This document shows, one piece after another, positions 18,513 to 27,803 of a DNA stretch of 64,000 nt. The position numbers were made by a program, and so were the translations under genes. The notes beneath the pieces were generated by a model. The model saw only the letters and a program-made list of their open reading frames with translations, was not told where the DNA came from and searched no databases. How positions within the stretch are numbered: the stretch's first letter is position 1; every line of letters begins with the position of its first letter. The stretch comes from Stutzerimonas stutzeri (lineage in GTDB: Bacteria > Pseudomonadota > Gammaproteobacteria > Pseudomonadales > Pseudomonadaceae), in contig NZ_PPXG01000005.1 of the NCBI RefSeq assembly GCF_002909485.1, positions 186,001 through 250,000 of the forward strand, in the 5' to 3' direction.

Positions 18513-18941
18513 GTGGAGTCTGAATCCATCGTTTACGGCTGCATCCGTGATTGGCCTTCCGCCGACCCCGAGCAGTGCCGCCAGCGCCGGGCGAGCAATC
18601 TCGCGGCCGTTCAGGCGCTGCCGCAGGGTGAGGCCTGGCCGTTCATCGGTCGTGAGATGTTTTCCTTCTGCCGTAACGAAGAGCTAGGCCTGTACCAGAC
18701 CCAGGTAATCCACTTCGGCGCCAGTTACCGTGCCGTCGAGTACGAATGGGCACTGTGGGTGCAGCGTTTCGAGGCACTGCTCAAAGAGCTGTACTGGACC
18801 AGCGCCGTGGTGCATCTGGAAACGGAACTGAACGGCACCCACACCTTTCGCTGGCAAACCGAGGCGGGTAGCCACAGCCCGCAGCAGAGCGACTTGCGCA
18901 TGCGCTGCGCCTGGGAGCGTGAGAGCGGCCTGTTCGGCTAA
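18513..18941 (+). CDS. Conserved hypothetical protein, 142 aa
   Basis: I do not recognise this protein. It starts at a GTG at 18513 with GGAG eight bases upstream. It is soluble, with no signal peptide or membrane helix, and rich in Trp and Glu (RDWPSADPEQC, YEWALWVQRFEALLKELYW). The reading frame has pseudomonad codon usage and spans the whole gap between the MFS gene and the convergent YheU gene, so it is probably real. The N-terminal MESESIVYGCIRDW segment and regular hydrophobic spacing suggest a compact alpha/beta fold. No catalytic motif was seen. Confidence 0.65.
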   Translation: MESESIVYGCIRDWPSADPEQCRQRRASNLAAVQALPQGEAWPFIGREMFSFCRNEELGLYQTQVIHFGASYRAVEYEWALWVQRFEALLKELYWTSAVVHLETELNGTHTFRWQTEAGSHSPQQSDLRMRCAWERESGLFG

Positions 18942-18968
18942 AACCGATTTCGGGGTGGCAGATGGTGT

Positions 18969-19196
18969 TCAGTCCAGCCATTGGCGCGGCACGTCACGCT
19001 TGAGTGCCAGCTGGCATTGTTGGCTGTCTGCGTCGAACACGATCACCGCCTCACCCTTGTCCAGTGCCCGTCGCACCCGTGCCACCCGGGTCTCAAGCGG
19101 CGTTTCGTCGCCATTGTCGGTGCCCTCGCGAGTGACGAAGTCTTCGATGAGGCGGGTCAGTGTGTCCGGTTCGAGCTGGTCGTAAGGTATGAGCAT
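18969..19196 (-). CDS. YheU family protein (UPF0270)
   Basis: This is a 75-residue protein that starts MLIPYDQLEPDTLTRLIEDF, the conserved YheU opening; TREGTD and GEAVIVFDADSQQC follow. The ATG at 19196 was chosen over the longer frame, which would overlap the kinase gene. The family is widespread in Gammaproteobacteria and small, with a determined fold but no established role. It lies 32 nt downstream of the hybrid kinase gene on the same strand, so the two may be cotranscribed. Confidence 0.9.
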   Translation of the reverse strand: MLIPYDQLEPDTLTRLIEDFVTREGTDNGDETPLETRVARVRRALDKGEAVIVFDADSQQCQLALKRDVPRQWLD

Positions 19197-19228
19197 GGGG
19201 TTTCTTCGGTAAAGCAGGGGCGGGCAAA

Positions 19229-21973
19229 CTACGTAGCGCCGCCCTGCAGGTAGCTGTCCAGACAAGCATACAGTTGCTGGCTCTCCAGCGGTTTACCGAT
19301 GAATTCGTCCATTCCTGAGTCCAGTCCGCGCTGGCGGTGCTCAGCCAGTACGTGGGCAGTTACTGCAATGATGGGTACGGCTTGCAGCTGTCGGTCGGCC
19401 TCCAGCTTGCGGATCTGCCGACTCGCTTCGAAACCGTCTACCTCCGGCATTTCACAGTCCATCAGAATCAGCTGCACGGCGCCGGGATCGCGCCGGTAGA
19501 GATCTACTGCCTGGCGCCCGTTGTCGGCGAGTTGAACGGCGTAGCCGCGCTTCTTCAACAGGCCACGTACCACCATCTGATTTACCGGGTTGTCTTCGGC
19601 CACGAGGATGCAGGGCTCGCTGTGCGAATGCGCCGTTCTGTTATCGCCGTCTTCGGCATGTGCTTGCGGCTCCTGCTCGTAGAGCGTCTGCAATGCCTCA
19701 CGCAGGGGAGCACTTTGCAACGGCAGCGCGAGGCTGATCAGGCGTAGCCCGGGTGACTGCGGCGGCGGCTCGTGAATCGGCGAGTAGAACATGAGAACCC
19801 GCTGGTTCTCCTCCAGCTCCGGGCGCAGGCGCTCCAGCCATTGGCTCGGGCTGCCCGGCCAGGGCGCCAGCAGGACCAGCAGCGGCGGCGCGGTGAACTC
19901 TGTGAGGTAGTCCGGCAGACGTTCCGGGGTCTGGCAGCGCTCGGTGCGCATGCCCCAGCGCCGCAGCAGATGGCTCAAGGCTTCGAGGCCCTGGGGATCC
20001 TGTGAAGCGAGCAATGCCGGACGACCCGCCAGTAGTTGGGCGAGTGGGTCTTCCAGATCGACGGCGGCTTGCAGGGGGATTTCGAAGCAGAAACGACTGC
20101 CCCGGCCTGGTGCACTTTGCACCTCGATATGGCCGTTCATCATCTCCACCAGCTCTTTGCTGATTGCCAGGCCGAGCCCGCTGCCACCATAGCGTCGTGT
20201 GGTGCTCGAATCGCCCTGGGAGAATGATTCGAACAGCTGCGCCAGCACTTCCTGACGCATGCCAATACCGCTGTCGCTGACGCAGAACACCAGGCGCCGG
20301 GAGTCTTCCTGGGTCTGACGGCACGACACCTCGAGCAGCACGTGACCATGCTCGGTGAACTTCAGTGCATTGCTCAGCAGGTTCATCATGATCTGCTTGA
20401 GCCGCGTCGGATCTCCCCGGATGCGTCTTGGCACGCCAGGCTCCAGCCCCACATGCAGGCTCAACTGCTTTTCCAGCGCCTGCGCGGTGAACAGTCTGAT
20501 GGTTTCGGAAATGAGCACTTCAAGATCGAAATCGATGTCCTCGAGGCTGAGCTTGCCCGAGCCGATTCGGGCGTAGTCGAGGATGTCGTTGATCACCGCC
20601 ATCAGCGAGTTGCCGGAGCTGGAGATGGTATCCAGATAGAACTGCTGGCTGCGGTCGAGGGGGGTTTCACGCAGCAGTTGCAGCATGCCGAGTACGCCAT
20701 TCAATGGCGTGCGGATCTCGTGGCTCATCTTGGCCAGGAAGCGGCTCTTGGCCTCGTTCTCGCTGGCGGCCCGCTCCGCGGCTTCGCGGGAGCGATAGCC
20801 CTCTTCTTTGAGCAGGTTTATGCGGTCGGCCAGCCCGATGGACAGAGTGATCAACTCGAAGGCGACACTGGCCTTGACCACCGCCGCGCCGTACAGGCCG
20901 AACAATTCAAAGCCCAGCGAACCGGCGGTAACGAGGATGAAGGACGCCAGCAGCACGCCCCAGGCCATCGTGTAGTAAACGCCATAACGCACGCCACGGC
21001 GCCAGACGAAGGCACCGGTCAACAGCAGTCCGACCGAAGCTACGATCACCGTAACACTGGCCAGAATGCTCCAAGTCTGAACGTCCAGCAGTAAACCGGA
21101 AATCATGCTGCCGAGGGCGATCAGCAGCGTGCAGCGCAACACCAGATCGAGCCGCGGAAAGAGTTCGCGGGTGTGCAGGAAGTGCCGACTGAACTGAATG
21201 GCGATCAGGCAGTGGCTGAACATCAGTGCGTAGATGCCCAGCGCGACCAGCCCACCGTCGTCGGCCAGCCATTTGACCAGCAGCCCATCGAAGGAGAGAG
21301 CGAACAAGCCGACATTGAGGGTGTAGACCAAGTACCAGAAATACGCAGGCTCGCGCAGTGACGCGAAGAGAAACAGGTTGTAGCAGAACATGGCGAACAG
21401 CACGCCGTAGAAGGCACCGCTGAGGCCGCTCAGTTCCTGCTGTTGGGCTGCGCTGGCGTTGTAGGTGCTGAAGTACAGCGGCACGTAGAGGGTGCTGGTG
21501 GTCTTGATGCGCAACAGTACTGTGGTTTCACCCGGAGGCAGATCGACCGGGAACCAGAAATCGCTGACCTTTACCGGCCTATCCGCAAAGGGATATCTGT
21601 CCCCGGTCAACTGCCGGGTGATGCTGCCGTCAGGATGTTGCAAAAACAGCTCGATATGGTCGAGCAGCGGGTAGTTGATTTCGATGAAGCCGCCCAGGTG
21701 CAAGCCGAAGTGGTTGACCAGGCTGGCGCGCAGCCACCAGGTCGAACTGTTCTTGCCCTCATTGACATGGCCACCCCTGACCGGCTGCATGCGCTCGGCG
21801 GGTAGAGCGAAAACTTCGTCGGCACTCAGCTCCCCGGCGGGGTCTTCCAGATAGAGAGTACCGCTGCTGAGGGACTGGCGTGTATCAAGCGAATCGAGCA
21901 CGACGGGCGTGAATGCCCATGCTTGAAGCGACAGGCAAAAGAGCAGCAGAGCCAGGCATGAACGCGGCAACAT
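19229..21973 (-). CDS. Hybrid sensor histidine kinase with 7TMR-DISM sensor
   Basis: This is a 914-residue membrane kinase. In order it has a signal peptide (1-20), a periplasmic 7TMR-DISMED2 sensor domain (about 25-175), seven transmembrane helices (about 187-380), a short coiled linker, HisKA with His418 in FLAKMSHEIRTPLNG, and HATPase with SDSGIGM and GGSGLGLAIS. A receiver-like region lacking phosphoacceptor motifs follows (about 680-770), then a C-terminal receiver (788-914) with Asp839 in LILMDCEMPEVDG. The layout is like LadS/RetS of Pseudomonas. DISMED2 folds bind carbohydrate-like ligands in relatives. In P. aeruginosa a hybrid kinase neighbours the NAGGN genes (from memory), so an osmotic or envelope signal is plausible (inference). 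No partner DNA-binding regulator is adjacent. Confidence 0.93.
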   Translation of the reverse strand: MLPRSCLALLLFCLSLQAWAFTPVVLDSLDTRQSLSSGTLYLEDPAGELSADEVFALPAERMQPVRGGHVNEGKNSSTWWLRASLVNHFGLHLGGFIEINYPLLDHIELFLQHPDGSITRQLTGDRYPFADRPVKVSDFWFPVDLPPGETTVLLRIKTTSTLYVPLYFSTYNASAAQQQELSGLSGAFYGVLFAMFCYNLFLFASLREPAYFWYLVYTLNVGLFALSFDGLLVKWLADDGGLVALGIYALMFSHCLIAIQFSRHFLHTRELFPRLDLVLRCTLLIALGSMISGLLLDVQTWSILASVTVIVASVGLLLTGAFVWRRGVRYGVYYTMAWGVLLASFILVTAGSLGFELFGLYGAAVVKASVAFELITLSIGLADRINLLKEEGYRSREAAERAASENEAKSRFLAKMSHEIRTPLNGVLGMLQLLRETPLDRSQQFYLDTISSSGNSLMAVINDILDYARIGSGKLSLEDIDFDLEVLISETIRLFTAQALEKQLSLHVGLEPGVPRRIRGDPTRLKQIMMNLLSNALKFTEHGHVLLEVSCRQTQEDSRRLVFCVSDSGIGMRQEVLAQLFESFSQGDSSTTRRYGGSGLGLAISKELVEMMNGHIEVQSAPGRGSRFCFEIPLQAAVDLEDPLAQLLAGRPALLASQDPQGLEALSHLLRRWGMRTERCQTPERLPDYLTEFTAPPLLVLLAPWPGSPSQWLERLRPELEENQRVLMFYSPIHEPPPQSPGLRLISLALPLQSAPLREALQTLYEQEPQAHAEDGDNRTAHSHSEPCILVAEDNPVNQMVVRGLLKKRGYAVQLADNGRQAVDLYRRDPGAVQLILMDCEMPEVDGFEASRQIRKLEADRQLQAVPIIAVTAHVLAEHRQRGLDSGMDEFIGKPLESQQLYACLDSYLQGGAT

Positions 21974-22174
21974 GTTCCAATCCGGAAGGGTGCATCCCCT
22001 GAGCCAGGGCGATACTTATTAGTAGAGCGGTGTGACGGTACCGATTCCTTCGGGCTCTACATGGCGCCTTCAGAGTGCCGCACGTCCTTGTTGGGGGCTA
22101 ACTTTGCCGAGTTACGTGCCCAGCGGCAAGCCTCGCCTGCACGAAGCAGGCGACTTGTCACGTAACCCAGCCGC

Positions 22175-23380
22175 TCAGTTGCCGCGTTCCTGTGGATCGG
22201 CGTGGCGGCCGATCAGGGTATCGACCGGCGGCACGCGGGTGTCGTTCTCCATTTGAGCGTCATGTTCCAGTTGGTGACTGAAACGCTCCAAAGAGTCCTT
22301 GGAGTGCTGCGAATCGCTGGCGAAGACCGGCTGGCTGAGCATGTAGCCGCATAGCAGGCGACTCATGGCGGCGAGGCTGTCGATGTGGGTACGCTCGTAG
22401 CCGTGAGTCGCATCGCAGCCGAACGCCACCAGCGCGGTGCGTATGTCGTGTCCGGCCTCGACGGCAGACTGGGCGTCGCTGTGGTAATAGCGGAAGAGGT
22501 CACGACGTACCGGGATCTCGTGCTCGCCGGCAAGCTTGAGCAGATGGCGCGAGAGGTGGAAGTCGTATGGCCCGCCGGAATCCTGCATCGCCACTGTGAC
22601 GGCATGCTCACTGGATGCCTGGCCCTTGGCGGCCGGGGCGATGTCGATGCCGACGAACTCACTGACGTCCCAAGGCAGCGCGCCTGCCGCGCCGGAACCG
22701 GTTTCCTCGGTGATGGTGAACAGCGGATGTACATCGATGGGCGGTTCGCGGCCACTTTCGACGATAGCCTTGAGGGCGGCGAGCAAGGCTGCAACACCAG
22801 CCTTGTCATCCAGGTGACGGGCACTGATGTAGCCGCTCTCGGTGAACTCCGGCATTGGATCGAAAGCGACGAAGTCGCCGATGTTCACGCCCAGCGCGCA
22901 GGTTTCGTTGCGGCTGTAGGTGTAGGCATCCAGGCGCAGCTCTACGTGATCCCAGCTGACAGGAGCTTCATCTACTGCGGTATTGAATGCATGCCCCGAT
23001 GCCAGCAGCGGCAGGACGCTGCCGCGGATCACCCCGGTGTCGGTAAATACGCTGACACGGCTGCCCTCGGCGAAACGGCTCGACCAGCAGCCTACCGGGG
23101 CCAGCCCCAGGCGACCGGTATCGTGAACTTCCCGCACGATGGCGCCGATGGTATCCAGATGCGCTGCGACGGCGCGGTCCGGACTATAACGCCGGCCCTT
23201 GAGCGTCGCGCGAATGGTGCCGCGGCGAGTCAACTCGTAGGGGATGCCCAGCTCGGTAAGACGCTCGGCAACGTAGCGCACGATGGTATCGGTGAAGCCG
23301 GTCGGGCTCGGAATGGCGAGCATCTCCAGCAACACGCGTTGCATGTAGTTGAGATCGGGTTCGGGTAATTTTGCGGTCAT
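22175..23380 (-). CDS. NAGGN-system M42 family peptidase
   Basis: This is a 401-residue metallo-aminopeptidase of the M42 (PepM/FrvX) type. Metal ligands appear in order: AAHLDT (His74, Asp76), ARHLDDKAGV (about 192), TITEETGSG (about 222, catalytic and ligand Glu), IGIDIAP, and the terminal ATHGYERTHID His (about 350). In the known N-acetylglutaminylglutamine amide cluster this peptidase accompanies the synthetase and amidotransferase and is thought to recycle the osmolyte; that role is inferred in the literature rather than visible here. It is the last gene of the asnO-ngg-peptidase run, 119 nt after ngg. A GCAGGCGA-type hairpin lies at 22133-22153, after its stop. Confidence 0.88.
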   Translation of the reverse strand: MTAKLPEPDLNYMQRVLLEMLAIPSPTGFTDTIVRYVAERLTELGIPYELTRRGTIRATLKGRRYSPDRAVAAHLDTIGAIVREVHDTGRLGLAPVGCWSSRFAEGSRVSVFTDTGVIRGSVLPLLASGHAFNTAVDEAPVSWDHVELRLDAYTYSRNETCALGVNIGDFVAFDPMPEFTESGYISARHLDDKAGVAALLAALKAIVESGREPPIDVHPLFTITEETGSGAAGALPWDVSEFVGIDIAPAAKGQASSEHAVTVAMQDSGGPYDFHLSRHLLKLAGEHEIPVRRDLFRYYHSDAQSAVEAGHDIRTALVAFGCDATHGYERTHIDSLAAMSRLLCGYMLSQPVFASDSQHSKDSLERFSHQLEHDAQMENDTRVPPVDTLIGRHADPQERGN

Positions 23381-23499
23381 GGGAGCTCCCGTTGACGGCG
23401 GCTTGTTCAGCCACCGGATGGAGTGAATGTCGAGAATGGGACCAGCCGATAGCAGCGGACAGATCGCCGCGACCCGGACAGCACCGGGCCGCGTCAGGC

Positions 23500-25239
23500 T
23501 CAGCCAGCCGTACTGAGCGGGAAGAGCAGATCGATGAAGCGTTCCGCCGTCGGTTGCGGCTGGTGATTGGCCAGGCCGACGCGCTCGTTGGCTTCGATGA
23601 AGACGTACTCCGGTTGATCCGGCGCCGGCACCAGCAGATCCAGGCCGACCACCGGAATATCCAGCGCCCGGGCGGCACGTACTGCCGCGTCGATCAGATC
23701 GGAATGCAACTGCGCGGTCACATCTTCCAGCGTGCCGCCGGTATGCAGATTGGCGGTGCGGCGTACGGCCAGGCGCTGGCCGTCGGGCAGGACGCTGTCG
23801 AAATCGAAACCGGCATCGCGCAGGCAGCGCTGGGTTTCCTCATCCAGTGGAATGGAGCTTTCGCCCCCGGTCGCGGCCTGGCGACGACGGCTCTGCTTCT
23901 CGATCAGCGAGCCGATGCTGGTGCGGCCATCACCAATGACTTCCGCCGGCCGGCGTATTGCAGCAGCGACCACTTCGAAGCCGATCACCACGATGCGCAG
24001 GTCGAGCCCCGGATGGAAGCTCTCCAGCAGCACTCGGCTGTCGTACTGCTGGGCACGCTGGATGGCATCTTCCATTTCGGCGGCGTCGCGCAGGTCCACG
24101 GCAACGCCCATGCCCTGTTCGCCGTCCACCGGTTTGACCACCACGCTGGCGTGCTCGGCAAGGAATGCGGCATTTTCCTTGGGGCCGGCAGCCAGTTGTT
24201 GCGCTGGCAGGCAGATGCCGGCATGGGAGAGGGTGCGATGGGTCAGGCGTTTGTCCTGGCACAGCGTCATGCTGACAGCCGAGGTCAAGTCGGACAGCGA
24301 TTCCCGGCAGCGAACCCGCCGTCCACCCTGGGTCAGGGTGAACAGGCCGGCTTCGGCATCATTGACTTCGATCTCGATGCCGCGGCGGCGCGCTTCGTCG
24401 ACGATGATCTTGGCGTACGGATTTAGCTTCGCTTCAGGGCCCGGACCAAGGAATAGCGGCTGGTTGAAGCTGTTCTTGCGTTTTACGGTAAAGGTCTGCA
24501 GATCGCGGAAACCGAGTTTGGCGTAGAGCGCCTTGGCCTGCTGGTTGTCGTGAAGCACCGACAGGTCCAGATAGGCCAATCCGCGGCCCATGTAATGTTC
24601 GATCAGGTGGCGAACCAGCGCCTCGCCGACGCCCGGCCGCGGGCAGCTCGGCGAAACGGCCAGGCACCAGAGGCTCGAACCGTTCTCCGGATCATTGAAC
24701 GCGCGATGGTGATCAATGCCCATGACGCTGCCAATGATTTGCCCGGAGGTTTCATCTTCTGCCAGCCAATACACCGGCCCTCCCTGTTCGCGTGGCGTGC
24801 AGCGCTCCGGATCGACCGGCATCATGCCGCGGGACTGGTACAGACCGTTGATGGCATGCCAGTCCGCCTCGTTCTGCGCACGACGTACGCAAAAACCGCG
24901 GAAGCGCTTTTGCGAAGGACGGTAGTCGGTGAACCAGATGCGCAGCGTGTCGGAAGGGTCGAGGAATAGCTGTTGCGGGGCGTAGGAGAGCACTTGGTGT
25001 GGTGCTGCGACGTACAGTGCGATGTCCCGCTCCCCGGCCTGTTCGTTGAGTAATTCGGTGGCGAGCTGTGCTGGGTCGGAGTAGGTGTGACCGACCAGGA
25101 TGCGGCCCCAGCCGCAATGCAGGATCACCGGGCCGCAGGGTTCTTCCTGACCGTCCTCTGCCAGGCGAGCCTGCAGCCGTTGGTAGGTCGGAGCCTGTCC
25201 GCGCAACAGACGCTGGCCGTAGGCTTGGGACTTCTGCAT
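23500..25239 (-). CDS. ngg: N-acetylglutaminylglutamine synthetase
   Basis: This is a 579-residue fusion. A GNAT acetyltransferase domain (about 105-270) shows WCLAVSPSCPRPGVGEALVRHLI in pieces, the acetyl-CoA loop. An ATP-grasp ligase domain (about 300-575) shows VVKPVDGEQGMGVAVDL and EVIGDGRTSIGSL, as in cyanophycin synthetase-like ligases. It makes N-acetylglutaminylglutamine from two glutamines, acetyl-CoA and ATP; this assignment follows the characterised Pseudomonas and Sinorhizobium enzymes. The product is then amidated by the neighbouring AsnO to give NAGGN, a dipeptide osmoprotectant. The middle gene of three; 136 nt separates it from asnO. Confidence 0.93.
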   Translation of the reverse strand: MQKSQAYGQRLLRGQAPTYQRLQARLAEDGQEEPCGPVILHCGWGRILVGHTYSDPAQLATELLNEQAGERDIALYVAAPHQVLSYAPQQLFLDPSDTLRIWFTDYRPSQKRFRGFCVRRAQNEADWHAINGLYQSRGMMPVDPERCTPREQGGPVYWLAEDETSGQIIGSVMGIDHHRAFNDPENGSSLWCLAVSPSCPRPGVGEALVRHLIEHYMGRGLAYLDLSVLHDNQQAKALYAKLGFRDLQTFTVKRKNSFNQPLFLGPGPEAKLNPYAKIIVDEARRRGIEIEVNDAEAGLFTLTQGGRRVRCRESLSDLTSAVSMTLCQDKRLTHRTLSHAGICLPAQQLAAGPKENAAFLAEHASVVVKPVDGEQGMGVAVDLRDAAEMEDAIQRAQQYDSRVLLESFHPGLDLRIVVIGFEVVAAAIRRPAEVIGDGRTSIGSLIEKQSRRRQAATGGESSIPLDEETQRCLRDAGFDFDSVLPDGQRLAVRRTANLHTGGTLEDVTAQLHSDLIDAAVRAARALDIPVVGLDLLVPAPDQPEYVFIEANERVGLANHQPQPTAERFIDLLFPLSTAG

Positions 25240-25375
25240 GGTGCGTTCCTTGATGCTAAGTCACGAACCGGCGAGCGGTGGAGCGAGGCGTTCGCCCCGG
25301 TGGCGCGTGGCAACCGCAGCCGTTCGTGAGCGGGTTATTGGGGCCGTCGTGGCCTGGCGCCTGCATCGGCCACCG

Positions 25376-27148
25376 TTAAAGGCCCTGTTCGCTCAACCAT
25401 AGGTTGACCGCCGCGAGCTGCCAGAGTTTTGAACCGCGCAGCGGAGTCAGCTGGCCATCCGGATCGGCGAGCAGTTTCTCCAGCGCCTGCGGGTTGTAGA
25501 GGCCACGTTCCTGGCTGGGGTCGAGCAACATCTCACGAACCCAGTTCAGCGTCGCACCCTGCAAGTGCTTGAGGCCCGGCACAGGGAAGTAGCCCTTCGG
25601 CCGGTCGATTACCTCGGCAGGAATCACCTGGCGCGCGGCCTCCTTGAGCACGTATTTGCCGCCCTCCGGCAGCTTGAACTTGGCCGGGATGCGTGCCGAC
25701 AGTTCGGCCACGCGATAGTCGAGGAACGGTGTGCGCGCCTCCAGGCCCCAGGCCATGGTCATGTTGTCCACGCGCTTGACCGGGTCATCGACCAGCATCA
25801 CGGTGCTGTCGATGCGCAGCGCCTTGTCCACAGCGGCATCCGCACCAGGCTGGGCGAAGTGCTGGCGGACGAAGTCGCCGGAGAAGTCGCCTTGGACCCA
25901 CTGCCGCTGCACGGTCTCGGCATATTCCTCGTACGTGCGATCACGGAACGCGGCGAGGTAGGCCGCCACCGGGTCCTCGGCGCCATCCACCAGCGGATAC
26001 CAGTGGTAGCCGGCGAATAGCTCGTCGGCACCCTGGCCGCTCTGCACTACCTTGCAGTGCTTGGCCACTTCCCGCGAGAGCAGGTAGAAGGCAATGCAGT
26101 CATGGCTAACCATCGGCTCGCTCATCGCCTGGAAGGCGGCCGGCAGCTGTTCGAGGATTTCCTTTTCCTGGATGCGCAGCTGGTGGTGGCGCGTGTTGTA
26201 GTGCTTGGCGATCAGGTCCGAGTACTTGAACTCGTCGCCGCGCTCGCCGCCGGCATCTTCGAAGCCGATGGAGAAGGTCAGCAGGTTGTCGGCCACGCCG
26301 GCTTCGCGCAGCAGACCGACCAGCAGGCTCGAGTCGACACCACCGGAGAGCAGCACGCCGACATCCACCGCGGCACGCTGACGGATCGCCACGGCCTCGC
26401 GCATGGTGTCCAGGGTGCGCTGCTTCCAGTCTTCGAAACTGTAGTTGCGCTCCTCTTCACGGGCGCCGAATTCCAATTCCCACCAGCGCTGGGTGGTGGT
26501 CGCACCATTGGCGTCGACGCGCATCCAGCTTGCCGGCGGCAGCTTCTCGATCCCGGCGATCAACGTGTCCGGCGCCGGAACCACGGCGTGGAAGCTCATG
26601 TAGTGATTCAGCGCCACCGGATTCAATACGCCGGCAATATCACCACCCTTGAGCAGTGCCGGCAGCGACGAGGCGAAGCGCAGGCGCTGATCGGTGCGTG
26701 ACAGATACAGCGGCTTGACGCCGAGGCGGTCGCGAGCGATGAACAGCTGCTGGGTATCGCGCTCCCAGATGGCGAAGGCGAACATGCCGTTCAGGCGCGG
26801 TAGTAGCGCCTCGCCCCAGGCGTGGAAGCCCTTGAGCAGCACTTCGGTGTCGCCTTCGGAGAAGAAGCGATAACCCAGGCCTTCGAGCTCTGCGCGCAAT
26901 TCGGGGTAGTTGTAGATGGCGCCATTGAAGACCATCGACAGGCCAAGAGCCGAGTCGATCATCGGCTGGCCGGAAGCCTCGCACAGATCCATGATCTTCA
27001 GGCGTCGATGACCCAGAGCGAGAGGGCCCTGACTATGGAAACCGCACGCGTCGGGGCCGCGCGCAGTCAGGTGTTGAGTGATGCGTTCAACCGCAGCCAA
27101 ATCGGCCGGGCGGTTATCGAAACGAAGTTCTCCAGCTATGCCACACAT
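25376..27148 (-). CDS. asnO: N-acetylglutaminylglutamine amidotransferase (AsnB-like)
   Basis: This is a 590-residue class II glutamine amidotransferase of the asparagine synthetase fold. The start at 27148 exposes Cys2 (MCGIAGELRF) as the N-terminal nucleophile and has an AAGGA site upstream; the longer open frame would bury this Cys. The synthetase domain has the PP-loop GVLLSGGVDSSLLVGLL (about residue 268). Next to ngg and the M42 peptidase this is the NAGGN-forming amidotransferase rather than a true asparagine synthetase. It is the first gene of the cluster, divergent from the MarR-type regulator across 175 nt. Confidence 0.93.
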   Translation of the reverse strand: MCGIAGELRFDNRPADLAAVERITQHLTARGPDACGFHSQGPLALGHRRLKIMDLCEASGQPMIDSALGLSMVFNGAIYNYPELRAELEGLGYRFFSEGDTEVLLKGFHAWGEALLPRLNGMFAFAIWERDTQQLFIARDRLGVKPLYLSRTDQRLRFASSLPALLKGGDIAGVLNPVALNHYMSFHAVVPAPDTLIAGIEKLPPASWMRVDANGATTTQRWWELEFGAREEERNYSFEDWKQRTLDTMREAVAIRQRAAVDVGVLLSGGVDSSLLVGLLREAGVADNLLTFSIGFEDAGGERGDEFKYSDLIAKHYNTRHHQLRIQEKEILEQLPAAFQAMSEPMVSHDCIAFYLLSREVAKHCKVVQSGQGADELFAGYHWYPLVDGAEDPVAAYLAAFRDRTYEEYAETVQRQWVQGDFSGDFVRQHFAQPGADAAVDKALRIDSTVMLVDDPVKRVDNMTMAWGLEARTPFLDYRVAELSARIPAKFKLPEGGKYVLKEAARQVIPAEVIDRPKGYFPVPGLKHLQGATLNWVREMLLDPSQERGLYNPQALEKLLADPDGQLTPLRGSKLWQLAAVNLWLSEQGL

Positions 27149-27284
27149 AAGATCCTTACCGGTTTTGCCGTTGGGGAGTGTGACTGACCCGTCACCCGCG
27201 AAGTTCAGCTTTTCGGACAAGCGAAGCGGCTGCAATCCGGTAGGTGGAAGGTCAGTCAGCTTTTTACACCAAAACAAAAAAATG

Positions 27285-27298
27285 CTTTGATGTCAAAG
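27285..27298. promoter_or_regulatory. Candidate MarR-family operator
   Basis: CTTTGA-TG-TCAAAG is a perfect 6-2-6 palindrome in an AT-rich stretch, 26 nt before the MarR-type regulator start and in the intergenic region shared with asnO. MarR proteins usually bind palindromes of 14-18 bp, so this fits autoregulation or control of the divergent NAGGN genes. It is unproven. Confidence 0.4.
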
Positions 27299-27323
27299 TT
27301 AGATGTTATTAAAAGGCTTTAAT

Positions 27324-27797
27324 ATGGCGGAAGAAACAGTTTCAGGTGGAATCAATGGTGCGCAGCTCGAAGCATTCGAAATGCCGTTGTTTCAGGCCAT
27401 GCGCAGGCTGCAGCAGGACGCCGAGGTGCATGCCAAACGACTGGCGCGGTACGGCGGACTGAGCCCGGTACAGCTGATGATCCTGCAGGTGCTGGCCAGC
27501 GACGGGCAGATGACTGCCAGTGCCTTGAGCCGGCGGGTAAGCCTCACCGCCGCGACGCTATCCGGCCAGCTCGATCGCCTTGAAGAGCGCGGGCTGTTGC
27601 AGCGCCAGCGCGATGACCAGGATCGCCGCCGCCAGTGGCTGCTGCTCAGTGCCAGCGGCCGGGAACTGCTGCAGGAGGCGCCAGCGTTGCTAGCGCCGGA
27701 ATTCCGCGCGCGTTTCGCCGCATTGCCGCAGTGGGAACGCCACTCGCTGACTGCCGCGCTGCTGCGCGCGGCCGAGCTGTGCGGCGATATGGAGTGA
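27324..27797 (+). CDS. MarR family transcriptional regulator
   Basis: This is a 157-residue winged-helix regulator. LSPVQLMILQVLASDGQMTASALSRRVSLTAATLSGQLDRLEERGLLQRQRDDQDRRRQWLLLS, read in pieces, is a typical MarR HTH and beta-wing (DQDRRR wing tip). The ATG at 27324 was chosen because AAAAGG sits seven bases upstream; an ATG at 27303 is less well placed. It is divergent from asnO. A MarR-type gene in this position also accompanies the NAGGN cluster in other pseudomonads (from memory), so it likely controls osmolyte synthesis. The ligand is unknown. It ends six nt from the convergent peptidase gene. Confidence 0.92.
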   Translation: MAEETVSGGINGAQLEAFEMPLFQAMRRLQQDAEVHAKRLARYGGLSPVQLMILQVLASDGQMTASALSRRVSLTAATLSGQLDRLEERGLLQRQRDDQDRRRQWLLLSASGRELLQEAPALLAPEFRARFAALPQWERHSLTAALLRAAELCGDME

Positions 27798-27803
27798 CGC
27801 AAC

